DNA of 64,000 bases from Baylisascaris procyonis (lineage: Eukaryota; Nematoda; Chromadorea; Rhabditida; Ascarididae), in NCBI GenBank assembly GCA_037389465.1, contig JAZARR010000035.1, positions 118,318 to 182,317 of the forward strand, read 5' to 3'. Under the pieces are notes generated by a model. It was given only the letters and a program-made list of their open reading frames with translations, searched no databases and was not told the origin of the DNA. A program made the translations under genes and the position numbers. Below, in pieces: positions 37,801-52,687 of the stretch (position 1 is its first letter; each line of letters begins with the position of its first letter).

Positions 37801-38568
37801 AGAAATGAAAGTTAAATACTTCAGAAAAGTAAAAGAAATATTTCAGAAAAGGAAAGAAATATTTGGGTGAAAGAAAAGAAATACTTCAGAAAAGGAGAAG
37901 AAATATCTCAGGAAAGGAAGAGAAATATTTCAGGAAAGGAAAAGAAATACCTCAGAAAGAGAGGAAGAAAGATTTCAGGAAGACAATAGAAATATTTCAG
38001 AAAAGCGAAAGAAAAGTTTCAAAAAGAGAAAAGAAATATTACATTTGAAGAGAAGTATTCCGGAAAAAGAAAAAAATATTTTAAAAAAGAGAAAATATTT
38101 TAGGAAAGGAAAAAATATTTCAGAAAGGAAAAGAAATAATTAAGAAAAAGAAGAAATATTTCAGGATAGGAACAAAAAGCTATCTCGAAGGGAAAAAAAT
38201 ATCTCAGAAAAGAAAAAGGAATCTTTTAGGAGAGGAACAGAAATATTTCAGAAAAGAAAAAGAAATATTTTCGGGAAGGAAAAGAAATATTCCAAAAGAA
38301 AAGAAATATCAGGAAAGGAAAAGAAACACCTTAGAAAGAGAGGAAGAAATATTTCAGGAAGAGAATAGAAATATTTCAGAAATAGGAAAGAAATGTTTCA
38401 GAAAAAGAATAGATATATTTCAGAAATGAAAGTGAAATACTTCAGAAAAGTAAAAGAAATATTTCAGAAAAGGAAAGAAATATTTGGGTGAAAGAAAAGA
38501 AATACTTCAGAAAAGGAGAAGAAATATCTCAGGAAAGGAAGAGAAATATTTCAGGAAAGGAAAAGAAA
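34891..38568 (+). repeat. Array 3, H unit 4 (3678 bp, incomplete)
   Basis: Follows H1 from its start to the second GGGTGAAAG segment, then joins the array-end sequence at TACCTTAGAAAGAGTGG. Confidence 0.82.
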
Positions 38569-39039
38569 TACCTTAGAAAGAGTGGAAGAAATATTTCAGG
38601 AAGAGAATAGAAATATTTCAGAAAAGGGAAAGAAAAGTTTCAGAAAGAGAAAAGAAATATTACATTTGAAGAGAAGTATTCCGGGAAAAAGAAAAAATAT
38701 TTTAAAAAAGAAAATATTTTAGGAAAGGAAAATATATTTCAGAAAGGAAAAGAAATAATTCAGAAAAAGAAGAAATATTTCGGGAGAGGAACAAAAGTTT
38801 TCTCCAAGGGAAAAAAATACCTCAGAAAAGAAAAAGGAATATTTTAGGAGAGGAAGAGAAATATTTCAGAAAAGAAAAAGAAATATTTTCGGGAAGGAAA
38901 AGAAATACAGAAGAAAAGGCGAACAAATATTTCAGAAATAGGGAAGAAATGTTGCAGAAAAAGAAAAGATATATTTCAGAAAAGAAAGTTAAATACTTCA
39001 GAAAAGTAAAAGAAATATTTCAGAAAAGGAAAGAAATAT
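38569..39039 (+). repeat. Array 3, R-like lead into the E block
   Basis: About 470 bp shared with the first part of R and with 11391-11861 of array 2. Confidence 0.7.
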
Positions 39040-39996
39040 TTGGGTAAAAGAAAAGAAATACTTCAGAAAAGGAGAAGAAATATCTCTGGAAAGGAAGAGA
39101 AATATTTCAGAAAGAGAAAAGAAACATGTCAGGAAAGGAAAAGAAATATTCCAAAAGAGAAAAGAAATATCAGGAAAGGAAAAGAAATACCTCAGAAAGA
39201 GAGGAAGAAATATTTCAGGAAAGGAAAAGAAATATTTCAGAAAAGGGAAAGAAAAGTTTCAAAAAGAGAAAAGAAATATTACATTTGAAGAGAAGTATTC
39301 CGGGAAAAAGAAAAAATATTTTAAAAAAGAGAACATATTTTAGGAAAGGAAAAAATATTTCAGAAAGGAAAAGAAATAATTCAGAAAAAGAAATATTTCA
39401 GGATAGGAACAAAAAGCTATCTCGAAGGGAAAAAAATATCTCAGAAAAGAAAAAGGAATATTTTAGGAGAGGAACAGAAATATTTCAGAAAAGAAAAAGA
39501 AATATTTTCGGGAAGGAAAAGAAATGCAGAAGAAAAGGAGAACAAATATTTCAGATATAGGGAAGAAATGTTTCAGAAAAAGAAAAGAAATACTTCGGAA
39601 AAGGAGAAGAAATATATCAGGAAAGGAAAAGAAATACCTTAGAAGGAGAGGAAGAAATATTTCAGGAAGAGAATAGAAATATTTCAGAGAAGGGATAGAA
39701 AAGTTTCAGAAAGCGAAAAGAATTGTTACATTTGAAGAGAAGTATTCCGGGAAAAAGAAAAAATATTTTAAAAAAGAGAAAATATATTAGGAAAGGAAAA
39801 AAATATTTCAGAAAGGAAAAGAAATATTCCAAAAGAGAGAAGAAATATCAGGAAAGGAAAAGAAATATATCAGTTGAGGAAGAGAAATATTTCAGAAGAG
39901 AAGAGAAATGTTTAGAAAAAGAGAAAAACATTTTAGGAAAGGATACGAAGTATTTCAGAAAAAGAAAAGAAATATTTCAGAAAAGAAAAAGAAAAA
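39040..39996 (+). repeat. Array 3, E block (957 bp, precedes U4)
   Basis: Carries all E markers, including ATATATCAGTTGAGG near 39867, and ends exactly as the bases at 1-36 do. Confidence 0.85.
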
Positions 39997-40273
39997 CTCA
40001 AGTGTTCCACACTCCTTTCCAAAATCTACCTCAGGTCATACGTGCCACCTTAGTCTTCCATACCCTTTTCCAAATCTATCTCAGGTCTTATCGCGCTTAT
40101 CGCGCTTCCTGGCGAAATAAGCAACAACTACGCGATGAAAAGACGCAGTTTCCGTTTACACAGCACATGAAAAAGGAAATACCTTTTGTTAGAAAAACGC
40201 AGAATTTCGAAGAAGCAGTCTGAGCGGGAGGTCCATGAGTTGCGCAACTGTAAATGAGCGGCACAGTACGCAT

Positions 40274-40309
40274 CTAATAAAGAGAAACACAGTGGCGGGC
40301 TTTTATTAG
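40274..40309. promoter_or_regulatory. AATAAA-containing inverted repeat in U4
   Basis: Hexamer at 40276-40281; arms intact. Confidence 0.3.
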
Positions 40310-40772
40310 TGGTAATGTCACAATGAAACTTTGACCTTCGTGTGGGGTCACTGCGGATCGATAACGACTCATTTTTTGAATAGTTCTCGAGGAAGTGCTA
40401 CCGTACGCTACTCGGTAATTGTGAGGGAAAACGTGATCGTCAACACTATCGAAACTTCTTCAACACAGCGTATAGCAGAATCGAGTGCTAACCAATTTAC
40501 GAACACACAATTATGACCTATTACAAATTTCAACGCGCCAACAGCCGCAATCGTTCAATGGCAGCCTCTAGCTAATAACGGATACTACGAATAGATTTTA
40601 GCCAATGTCCGAATACATTTTTCAAGATCGTTCGAGCCCTTCTTATGTTTAAAAAAAAACTTCCAGAACATAGACACAGAATAAATTCAACAAAATAACA
40701 TAGTTCGACAGAAATAAATGATATAAAATAATTTATCTCTTCAAATGTGAAGATATCACTTCGTTTCAATCC

Positions 40773-40780
40773 TATATAAG
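40773..40780 (+). promoter_or_regulatory. TATATAAG in U4
   Basis: Lies 58 bp before array 4. Confidence 0.3.
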
Positions 40781-40838
40781 CAAAAAAACACTGACGCATC
40801 AAAAAGCCGAGAAAATTAAAGAAATCATGATTACATCC

Positions 40839-42857
40839 GAAAACATCTCAGGAAGGAAAATAAATATTTCAGAAAGAGAAAAGAAATGTATCAGGTAAGG
40901 AAAAGAAACATTTCAGAAAAGAAAAAGAAACATTTCACGTAAGGAAAAGAAATACTTCAGAAAAGGAAAAAAATGATCAAGAAAAGGAAAACAATTATTT
41001 TAGGAAAGGGAAAGAATTATTTGAGAAAAGGAAGAGAAAGATTTCGGATTCAGGCGAGGAAGAGAAATATTTCAGAAAAGGAAGAAAAATATTTCAGGAA
41101 ACGAAAAGAAATATTACATTTAAAGAGAAATATTCCGGGAAAAAGAAAAAATATTTTAAAGAAGAGAAAATATTTTAGGAAAAGAAAAAAATATTTCAGA
41201 AAGGAGAAGAAATAATTCAGAAAAAGAAGAAATATTTCAGGATAGGAACAAAAGTTTTCTCGAAGGGAAAAAAATATCTCAGAAAAGAAAAAGGAATATT
41301 TTAGGAGATGAAGAGAAATATTTCAGAAAAGAAAAAGAAATATTTTAGGGAAGGAAAAGAAATGCAGAAGAAAAGGAAAAGAAACATTTCAGAAAAGGGA
41401 AAGAAATGTTTCAGAAAAAGAATAGATATATTTTAGAAATGAAAGTTAAATACTTGAGAAAAGTAAAAGAAATATTTCAGAAAAGGAAAGAAATATTTCA
41501 GTAAAAGAAAAGAAATACTTCAGAAAAGGAGAAGAAATATCTCAGGAAAGGAAAAGAAATATTTCAGAGAGAAATATTCCGGGAAAAAGAAAAAATATTT
41601 GAAAGAAGAGAAAATATTTTAGGAAAGGAAAAAAATATTTCAGAAAGGAGAAGAAATAATCCAGAAAAAGAAGAAATATTTCAGGATAGGAACAAAAAGC
41701 TTTCTCGAAGGGAAAAAAATAGCTCAGAAAAGAAAAAGGAATATTTTGGGAAGGAAAAGAAATGCAGAAGAAAAGGAGAACAATTATTTCAGAAAAAGGG
41801 AAGAAATGTTTCACAAAAGAAAAGAAATACTTCGGAAAAGGAGAAGAAATATTTCAGGAAAAGAAAAAAAATATTTCAGGAAAGGAAAAGAAATATTCCA
41901 AAAGAGAAAAGAAATATCAGGAAAAGAAAAGAAATACCTTAGAAAAGAGGAAGAAATATTTCAGGAAGAGAATAGAAATATTTCAGATATAGGAAAGAAA
42001 TGTTTCAGAAAAAGAAAAGAAATACTTCGGAAAAGGAGAAGAAATATATCAGGAAAGGAAAATAAATATTTCAGGAAAGGAAAAGAAATATTCCAAAAGA
42101 AAAAGAAATATCAGGAAAGGAAAAGAAATACCTCAGAAAGAGAGGAAGAAATATTTCAGGAAGACAATAGAAACATTTCAGAAAAGCGAAAGAAAAGTTT
42201 CAGAAAGAGAAAAAAATATTACATTTGAAGAGAAGTATTCCGGGAAAAAGAAAAAATATTTTAAAGAGGAGAAAATATTTTAGGAAAGGAAAATATATTT
42301 CAGAAAGAAAAAAATAATTCAGAAAAAGAAGAAATATTTCGGGAGAAGCACAAAAAGTTTTCTCCAAAGGAAAAAAATATCTCAGAAAAGAAAAAGGAAT
42401 ATTTTAGGAGAGGAAGAGAAATATTTCAGAAAAGAAAAAGAAATATTTTCGGGAAGGAAAAGAAATACAGAAGAAAAGGAGAACAAATATTTCAGAAATA
42501 GGGAACAAATGTTGCAGAAAAAGAAAAGATATATTTCAGAAAAGAAAGTTAAATACTTCAGAAAAGTAAAAGAAATATTTCAGAAAAGGAAAGAAATATT
42601 TCAGTAAGAGAACAGAAATACTTCAGAAAAGGAGAAGAAAAATCTCAGGAAAGGAAAATAAATATTTCAGGAAAGGAAAAGAAATACCTCACAAAGAGAG
42701 GAAGAAATATTTCAGGAAAGGAAAAGAAATATTCCAGCATAGGGACAAAAAGTTTTCACGAAGAGAAAAAAGATGTCAGAAAAGACAAAGGAATATTTTA
42801 GGAGAGGAAGAGAAATATTTCAGAAAAGAAAAAGAAATATTTCAGGAAGGAAAAGAA
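40839..42857 (+). repeat. Array 4, P block (2019 bp)
   Basis: Same order as the other P blocks, with several short losses, including one G in the first monomer after the island (GGAAGGAAAA instead of GGAAGGGAAAA, near 40855). Confidence 0.85.
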
Positions 42858-43811
42858 ATGTATAAGAAAAGGAGAAGAAATATTTCAGAAATAGGAAAGA
42901 AATGTTTCAGAAAAGAAAAGAAATACTTCAGAAAAGGAGAAGTATTTCAGGAAAGGAAAATAAATATTTCAGGAAAGGAAAAGAAATATTCCAAAAGAGA
43001 GAAATATCAGGAAAGGAAAAGAAATACCTTAGAAAGAGTGGAAGAAATATTTCAGGAAGAGAATAGAAATATTTCAGAAAAGGAAAGAAAAGTTTCAGAA
43101 AGAGAAAAGAAATATTACATTTGAAGAGAAGTATTCCGGGAAAAAGAAAAAATATTTTAAAAAGAAAATATTTTAGGAAAGGAAAATATATTTCAGAAAG
43201 GAAAAGAAATAATTCAGAAAAAGAAGAAATATTTCAGGAGAGGAACAAAAGTTTTCTCCAAGGGAAAAAAATACCTCAGAAAAGAAAAAGGAATATTTTA
43301 GGAGAGGAAGAGAAATATTTCAGAAAAGAAAAAGAAATATTTTCGGGAAGGAAAAGAAATACAGAAGAAAAGGAGAACAAATATTTCAGAAATAGGGAAG
43401 AAATGTTGCAGAAAAAGAAAAGATATATTTCAGAAAAGAAAGTTAAATACTTCAGAAAAGTAAAAGAAATATTTCAGAAAAGGAAAGAAATATTTCAGTA
43501 AAAGAACAGAAATACTTCAGAAAAGGAGAAGAAATATTTCAGAAAAGGAAAAGAAATATTTCAGTAAAAGAACAAAAATACTTCAGAAAAGGAGAAGAAA
43601 AATCTCAGGAAAGGAAAATAAATATTTCAGGAAAGGAAAAGAATTACCTCACAAAGAAGGAAGAAATATTTCAGGAAAGGAAAAGAAATATTCCAGCATA
43701 GGGACAAAAATTTCACGAAGAGAAAAAGATCTCAGAAAAGAAAAGGAATATTTTAGGAAAGGAGAAATATTTCAGAAAAGAAAAAGAAATATTTTAGGGA
43801 AGGAAAAGAAA
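42858..43811 (+). repeat. Array 4, R block (954 bp)
   Basis: P passes directly into R with no Q unit between them. It is 11 bp shorter than the R block of array 3. Confidence 0.75.
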
Positions 43812-46800
43812 TGTAGAAGAAAAGGAAAGAATATTTCAGAAATAGGAAAGAAATGTTTCAGAAAGAAAAGAAATACTTCAGAAAAGCAGAAGTATTTCAG
43901 GAAAGAAAATAAATATTTCAGGAAAGGAAAAGAAATGCCTTAGAAAGAGAAAGATATTTCAGGAAGAGAATAGAAATATTTCAGAAATAGGAAAGAAATG
44001 TTTCAGAAAAAGAATAGATATATTTCAGAAATGAAATTTAAATACTTCAGAAAAGTAAAAGAAATATTTCAGGAAAGGAAAACAAATATTCCAAAGAGAA
44101 AAGAAATATCAGGAAAGGAAAAGAAATACCTTAGAAAGAGAGGAAAAATATTTCAGGAAGAGAATAGAAATATTTCAGAAAAGGGAAAGAAAAGTTTCAG
44201 AAAGAGAAAAGAAATATTCGAAAAGCGAAAAGAAATATCAGGAAAGGAAAAAAATACCTTAGAAAGAGTGGAATAAATATTCCAGGAAGAGAATAGAAAT
44301 ATTTCAGAAATAGAAAGAAATGTTTCAGAAAAAGAATAGATATATTTCAGAAATGAAAGTTAAATACTTCAGAAAAGTAAAAGAAATACTTCAGAAAATG
44401 AAAGAAATATTTCAGTAAAAGAACACAAATACTTCAGAAAAGGAGAAGAAAAATCTCAGGAAAGGAAAAGAAATATTTCAGAAAGAGAAAAGAAATATAT
44501 CAGCAAAGGAAAAGAAATACCTTAGAAAGAGAGGAAGAAATATTTCAGGAAGAGAATAGAAATATTTCAGAAAACGGAAAGAAAAGTTTCAAAAAGATAA
44601 AAGAAATATTACATTTGAAGAGAAGTATTCCGGGAAAAGAAAAAATATTTTAAAAAAGAGAAAATATTTTAGGAAAGGAAAAAAATATTTCAGAAAGGAA
44701 AAGAAATAATTCAGAAAAAGAAGAAATATTTCAGGATAGGAACAAAAAGCTATCTCGAAGGGAAAAAAATATCTCAGAAAAGAAAAAGGAATATTTTAGG
44801 AGAGGAACAGAAATATTTCAGAAAAAGAAAAAGAAATATTTTCAGGGAAGGAAAAGAAATGCAGAAGAAACGGAGAACAAATATTTCAGATATAGGGAAG
44901 AAATGTTTCAGAAAAAGAAAAGAAATACTTCGGAAAAGGAGAAGAAATAATTCAGGAAAGGAAGATAAATATTTCAGGAAAGGAAAAGAAATATTCCAAA
45001 AGAGAAAGAAATATCAGGAAAGGAAAAGAAATACCTTAGAAAGAGAGGAAGAAATATTTCAGGAAGAGAATAAAAATATTTCAGAAATAGGAAAGAAATG
45101 TTTCAGAAAAAGAATAGATATATTTCAGAAATGAAAGTTAAATACTTCAGAAAAGTAAAAGAAATATTTCAGAAAAGGAAAGAGATATTTGGGTAAAGAA
45201 AAGAAATACTTCAGAAAAGGAAGAAATATTTCAGGATAGGAACAAAAAGTTATCTCGAAGGGAAAAAAATATCTCAGAAAAGAAAAAGGAATATTTTAGG
45301 AGAGGAACAGAAATATTTCAGAAAAGAAAAAGAAACATTTTCGGGAAGGAAAAGAAATGCGGAAGAAAAGGAGAACAAATATTTCAGAAATAGGAAGAAA
45401 TGTTTCAGAAAAAGAAAATACTTCAGAAAAGGAGAAGTATTTCAGGAAAGGAAAATAAATATTTCAGGAAAGGAAAAGAGTATTCAAAAGAGAGAAATAT
45501 AAGGAAAGGAAAAGAAATACCTAGAAAAGTGGAAGAAATATTTCAGGAAGAGAATAGAGATATTTCAGAAAAGGGAAAGAAAAGTTTCACAAAGAGAAAA
45601 GAAATATTACATTTGAAGAAAGTATTCAGGAAAAAGAAAAAATTTTTAAAAAAGAGAAAATATTTTAGGAAAGGAAAATATATTTCAGAAAGGAAAAAAT
45701 AATTCAGAAAAAGAAGAAATATTTCGGAGAGGAACAAAAAGTTTTCTCCAAGGAAAAAAATATCTCAGAAAAGAAAAAGGAATATTTTAGGAGAGGAAGA
45801 GAAATATTTCAGAAAAGAAAAAGAAATATTTTCGGGAAGGAAAAGAAATACAGAAGAAAAGGAGAACAAATATTTCAGAAATAGGGAAGAAATGTTGTAG
45901 AAAAAGAAAAGATATATTTCAGAAAAGAAAGTTAAATACTTCAGAAAAGTAAAAGAAATATTTCAGAAAAGGAAAGAAATATTTCAGTAAAAGAACAGAA
46001 ATACTTCAGAAAAGGAGAAGAAAAACCTCAGGAAAGGAAAATAAATATTTCAGGAAAGGAAAAGAAATACCTCACAAAGAGAGGAAGAAATATTTCAGGA
46101 AAGGAAAAGAAATATTCCAGCATAGGTACAAAATGTTTTCACGAAGAGAAAAAGATCTCAGAAAAGAAAAAGGAATATTTTAGGAGAGGAACAGAAATAT
46201 TTCAGAAAAGAAAAAGAAATATTTTAGGGAAGGAAAAGAAATGTAGAAGAAAAGGAGAAGGAATATTTCAGAAATAGTAAAGAAATGTTTCAGAAAAAGA
46301 AAAGAAATACTTCAGAAAAGGAGAAGTATTTCAGGAAAGGAAAATAAATATTTCAGGAAAGGAAAAGAAATATTCGAAAAGAGAAGAAATATCAGGAAAG
46401 GAAAAGAAATACCTTAGAAAGAGAAGAAATATTTCAGGAAGAGAATAGAAATATTTCAGAAATAGGAAAGAAATGTTTCAGAAAAAGAATAGATATATTT
46501 CAGAAATGAAATTTAAATACTTCAGAAAAGTAAAAGAAATATTTCAGGAAAGGAAAAGAAATATTCGAAAAGAAAAGAAATATCAGGAAAGGAAAAGAAA
46601 TACCTTAGAAAGAGTGGAATAAATATTTCAGGAAGAGAATAGAAATATTTCAGAAATAGGAAAGAAATGTTTCAGAAAAAGAATAGATATATTTCAGAAA
46701 TGAAAGTTAAATACTTCAGAAAAGTAAAAGAAATATTTCAGAAAAGGAAAGAAATATTTGGGTGAAAGAAAAGAAATACTTCAGAAAAGGAGAAGAAATA

Positions 46801-48247
46801 TCTCAGGAAAGGAAAATATTTCAGGAAAGGAAAAGAAATACCTCAGAAAGAGAGGAAGAAAGATTTCAGGAAGACAATAGAAATATTTCAGAAAAGCGAA
46901 AGAAAAGTTTCAAAAAGAGAAAAGAAATATTACATTTGAAGAGAAGTATTCAGGAAAAAGAAAAAATATTTTAAAAAGAAAATATTTTAGGAAAGGAAAA
47001 AAATATTTCAGAAAGGAAAAGAAATAATTAAGAAAAAGAAGAAATATTTCAGGATAGGAACAAAAAGCTATCTCGAAGGAAAAAAATATCTCAGAAAAGA
47101 AAAAGGAATCTTTTAGGAGAGGAACAGAAATATTTCAGAAAAGAAAAAGAAATATTTTCAGGAAGGAAAAGAAATATTCCAAAAGAGAAAAGAAATATCA
47201 GGAAAGGAAAAGAAACACCTTAGAAAGAGAGGAAGAAATATTTCAGGAAGAAATAGAAATATTTCAGAAATAGGAAGAAATGTTTCAGAAAAAGAATAGA
47301 TATATTTCAGAAATGAAAGTGAAATACTTCAGAAAAGTAAAGAAATATTTCAGAAAAGGAAAGAAATATTTGGGTGAAAGAAAAGAAATACTTCAGAAAA
47401 GGAGAAGAAATATCTCAGGAAAGGAAGAGAAATATTTCAGGAAAGGAAAAGAAATACCTCAGAAAGAGAGGAAGAAAGATTTCAGGAAGACAATAGAAAT
47501 ATTTCAGAAAAGCGAAAGAAAAGTTTCAGAAAGAGAAAAGAAATATTACATTTGAAGAGAAGTATTCCGGGAAAAAGAAAAAATATTTCAAAAAGGAGAA
47601 AATATTTTAGGAAAGGAAAATATATTTCAGAAAGAAAAGAAATAATTCAGAAAAAGAAGAAATATTTCGGGAGAGGCACAAAAGTTTTCTCCAAGGGAAA
47701 AAATATCTCAGAAAAGAAAAAGGAATATTTTAGGAGAGGAAGAGAAATATTTCAGAAAAGAAAAAGAAATATTTTCGGGAAGGAAAAGAAATACAGAAGA
47801 AAAGGAGAACAAATATTTCAGAAATAGGGAAGAAATGTTGCAGAAAAAGAAAAGATATATTTCAGAAAAGAAAGTTAAATACTTCAGAAAAGTAAAAGAA
47901 ATATTTCAGAAAAGGAAAGAAATATTTCAGTAAAAGAACAGAAATACTTCAGAAAAGGAGAAGAAATATTTCAGAAAAGGAAAGAAATATTTCAGTAAAA
48001 GAACAGAAATACTTCAGAAAAGGAGAAGAAAAATCTCAGGAAAGGAAAATAAATATTTCAGGAAAGGAAAAGAATTACCTCACAAGAGAGGAAGAAATAT
48101 TTCAGGAAAGGAAAAGAAATATTCCAGCATAGGGACAAAAAGTTTTCACGAAGAGAAAAAGATCTCAGAAAAGAAAAGGAATATTTTAGGAGAGAAACAG
48201 AAATATTTCAGAAAAGAAAAAGAAATATTTTAGGGAAGGAAAAGAAA
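43812..48247 (+). repeat. Array 4, H unit 1 (4436 bp)
   Basis: Corresponds to 20381-24869; 53 bp shorter through scattered small losses rather than one gap. Confidence 0.82.
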
Positions 48248-51200
48248 TGTAGAAGAAAGGAGAAGGAATATTTCAGAAATAGGAAAGAAATGTTTCAGAA
48301 AAAGAAAAGAAATACTTCAGAAAAGCAGAAGTATTTCAGGAAAGGAAAATAAATATTTCAGGAAAGGAAAAGAAATGCCTTAGAAAGAGGAAGAAATATT
48401 TCAGGAAGAGAATAGAAATATTTCAGAAATAGGAAAGAAATGTTTCAGAAAAAGAATAGATATATTTCAGAAATGAAATTTAAATACTTCAGAAAAGTAA
48501 AAGAAATATTTCAGGAAAGGAAAACAAATATTCAAAGAAAAAGAAATATCAGGAAAGGAAAAGAAATACCTTAGAAAGAGAGGAAGAAATATTTCAGGAA
48601 GAGAATAGAAATATTTCAGAAAAGGGAAAGAAAAGTTTCAGAAGAGAAAAGAAATATTCGAAAAGGAAAAGAAATAGGAAAGGAAAAGAAATACCAGAAA
48701 GAGTGGAATAAATATTCCAGGAAGAGAATAGAAATATTTCAGAAATAGGAAAGAAATGTTTCAGAAAAAGAATAGATATATTTCAGAAATGAAAGTTAAA
48801 TACTTCAGAAAAGTAAAAGAAATACTTCAGAAAATGAAAGAAATATTTCAGTAAAAGAACACAAATACTTCAGAAAAGGAGAAGAAAAATCTCAGGAAAG
48901 GAAAAGAACTATTTCAGAAAGAGAAAAGAAATATATCAGCAAAGGAAAAGAAATACCTTAGAAAGAGAGGAAGAAATATTTCAGGAAGAGAATAGAAATA
49001 TTTCAGAAAACGGAAAGAAAAGTTTCAAAAAGATAAAAGAAATATTACATTTGAAGAGAAGTATTCCGGAAAAAGAAAAAAATATTTTAAAAAGAGAAAA
49101 TATTTTAGGAAAGGAAAAAAATATTTCAGAAAGGAAAAGAAATAATTCAGAAAAAGAAGAAATATTTCAGGATAGGAACAAAAAGCTATCTCGAAGGGAA
49201 AAAATATCTCAGAAAAGAAAAAGGAATATTTTAGGAGAGGAACAGAAATATTTCAGAAAAGAAAAAGAAATATTTTCGGGAAGGAAAAGAAATGCAGAAG
49301 AAACGGAGAACAAATATTTCAGATATAGGAAGAAATGTTTCAGAAAAAGAAAAGAAATACTTCGGAAAAGGAGAAGATAATTCAGGAAAGGAAGATAAAT
49401 ATTTCAGGAAAGGAAAAGAAATATTCCAAAAGAAAGAAATATCAGGAAAGGAAAGAAATACCTTAGAAAGAGAGGAAGAAATATTTCAGGAAGAGAATAA
49501 AAATATTTCAGAAATAGGAAAGAAATGTTTCAGAAAAAGAATAGATATATTTCAGAAATGAAAGTTAAATACTTCAGAAAAGTAAAAGAAATATTTCAGA
49601 AAAGGAAAGAGATATTTGGGTAAAAGAAAAGAAATACTTCAGAAAAGGAAGAAATATTTCAGGATAGGAACAAAAAGTTATCTCGAAGGGAAAAAAATAT
49701 CTCAGAAAAGAAAAAGGAATATTTTAGGAGAGGAACAGAAATATTTCAGAAAGAAAAAGAAACATTTTCGGGAAGGAAAAGAAATGCGGAAGAAAAGGAG
49801 AACAAATATTTCAGAAATAGGAAGAAATGTTTCAGAAAAAGAAAAGAAATACTTCAGAAAAGGAGAAGTATTTCAGGAAAGGAAAATAAATATTTCAGGA
49901 AAGGAAAAGAAGTATTCCAAAGAGAGAAGAAATATAAGGAAAGGAAAAGAAATACCTAGAAAGAGTGGAAGAAATATTTCAGGAAGAGAATAGAGATATT
50001 TCAGAAAAGGAAAGAAAAGTTTCACAAAGAGAAAAGAAATATTACATTTGAAGAGAAGTATTCCGGGAAAAAGAAAAAAATATTTTAAAAAGAGAAAATA
50101 TTTTAGGAAAGGAAAATATATTTCAGAAAGGAAAAGAAATAATTCAGAAAAGAAGAAATATTTCAGGAGAGGAACAAAAGTTTTCTCCAAGGGAAAAAAT
50201 ATCTCAGAAAAGAAAAAGGAATATTTTAGGAGAGGAAGAGAAATATTTCAGAAAAGAAAAAGAAATATTTTCGGGAAGGAAAAAAATACAGAAGAAAAGG
50301 AGAACAAATATTTCAGAAATAGGGAAGAAATGTTGTAGAAAAAGAAAAGATATATTTCAGAAAAGAAAGTTAAATACTTCAGAAAAGTAAAAGAAATATT
50401 TCAGAAAAGGAAAGAAATATTTCAGTAAAAGAACAGAAATACTTCAGAAAAGGAGAAGAAAAACCTCAGGAAAGGAAAATAAATATTTCAGGAAAGGAAA
50501 AGAAATACCTCACAAAGAGAGGAAGAAATATTTCAGGAAAGGAAAAGAAATATTCCAGCATAGGTACAAAATGTTTTCACGAAGAGAAAAAAGATCTCAG
50601 AAAAGAAAAAGGAATATTTTAGGAGAGGAACAGAAATATTTCAGAAAAGAAAAAGAAATATTTTAGGGAAGGAAAACAAATGTAGAAGAAAAGGAGAAGA
50701 ATATTTCAGAAATAGTAAAGAAATGTTTCAGAAAAGAAAAGAAATACTTCAGAAAAGGAGAAGTATTTCAGGAAAGGAAAATAAATATTTCACGAAAGGA
50801 AAAGAAATATTCGAAAAGAGAGAAAGAAATATCAGGAAAGGAAAAGAAATGCCTTAGAAAGAGGAAAGAAATATTTCAGGAAGAGAATAGAAATATTTCA
50901 GAAATAGGAAAGAAATGTTTCAGAAAAAGAATAGATATATTTCAGAAATGAAATTTAAATACTGAAAAGTAAAAGAAATATTTCAGGAAAGGAAAAGAAA
51001 TATTCGAAAAGCGAAAAGAAATATCAGGAAAGGAAAAGAAATACCTTAGAAAGAGTGGAATAAATATTTCAGGAAGAGAATAGAAATATTTCAGAAATAG
51101 GAAAGAAATGTTTCAGAAAAAGAATAGATATATTTCAGAAATGAAAGTTAAATACTTCAGAAAAGTAAAAGAAATATTTCAGAAAGGAAAGAAATATTTG

Positions 51201-52687
51201 GGTGAAAGAAAGAAATACTTCAGAAAAGGAGAAGAAATATCTCAGGAAAGGAAGAGAAATATTTCAGGAAAGGAAAAGAAATACCTCAGAGAGGAAGAAA
51301 GATTTCAGGAAGACAATAGAAATATTTCAGAAAAGCGAAAGAAAAGTTTCAAAAAGAGAAAAGAAATATTACATTTGAAGAGAAGTATTCAGGAAAAAGA
51401 AAAAAATATTTTAAAAAAGAGAAAATATTTTAGGAAAGGAAAAAATATTTCAGAAAGGAAAAGAAATAATTAAGAAAAAGAAGAAATATTTCAGGATAGG
51501 AACAAAAAGCTATCTCGAAGGGAAAAAAATATCTCAGAAAAGAAAAAGGAATCTTTTAGGAGAGGACAGAAATATTTCAGAAAAGAAAAAGAAATATTTT
51601 CAGGAAGGAAAAGAAATATTCCAAAGAGAAAAGAAATATCAGGAAAGGAAAAGAAACACCTTAGAAAGAGAGGAAGAAATATTTCAGGAAGAGAATAGAA
51701 ATATTTCAGAAATAGGAAAGAAATGTTTCAGAAAAAGAATAGATATATTTCAGAAATGAAAGTGAAATACTTCAGAAAAGTAAAAGAAATATTTCAGAAA
51801 AGGAAAGAAATATTTGGGTGAAAGAAAAGAAATACTTCAGAAAAGGAGAAGAAATATCTCAGGAAAGGAAGAAATATTTCAGGAAAGGAAAAGAAATACC
51901 TCAGAAAGAGAGGAAGAAAGATTTCAGGAAGACAATAGAAATATTTCAGAAAAGCGAAAGAAAAGTTTCAGAAAGAGAAAAGAAATATTACATTTGAAGA
52001 GAAGTATTCCGGGAAAAAGAAAAAATATTTCAAAAAGGAGAAAATATTTTAGGAAAGGAAAATATATTTCAGAAAGAAAAAGAAACAATTCAGAAAAAGA
52101 AGAAATATTTCGGGAGAGGCACAAAAAGTTTTCTCCAAGGGAAAAAAATATCTCAGAAAAGAAAAAGGAATATTTTAGGAGAGGAAGAGAAATATTTCAG
52201 AAAAGAAAAAGAAATATTTTCGGGAAGGAAAAGAAATACAGAAGAAAAGGAGAACAAATATTTCAGAAATAGGGAAGAAATGTTGCAGAAAAAGAAAAGA
52301 TATATTTCAGAAAAGAAAGTTAAATACTTCAGAAAAGTAAAAGAAATATTTCAGAAAAGGAAGAAATATTTCAGTAAAAGCAGAAATACTTCAGAAAAGG
52401 AGAAGAAATATTTCAGAAAAGGAAAGAAATATTTCAGTAAAAGAACAGAAATACTTCAGAAAGGAGAAAAATCTCAGGAAAGGAAAATAAATATTTCAGG
52501 AAAGGAAAAGAATTACCTCACAAGAGAGGAAGAAATATTTCAGGAAAGGAAAAGAAATATTCCAGCATAGGGACAAAAAGTTTTCACGAAGAGAAAAAAG
52601 ATCTCAGAAAAGAAAAAGGAATATTTTAGGAGAGAAACAGAAATATTTCAGAAAAGAAAAAGAAATATTTTAGGGAAGGAAAAGAAA
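48248..52687 (+). repeat. Array 4, H unit 2 (4440 bp)
   Basis: Corresponds to 24870-29362; 53 bp shorter. Confidence 0.82.

Larger units (their letters stand above)
39997..40838 (+). repeat. Island U4, complete copy (842 bp)
   Basis: Has the nine-A tract, like U1. It lacks two bases in GAGCGGGAGAGGTCC (here GAGCGGGAGGTCC, near 40223-40235). Confidence 0.96.
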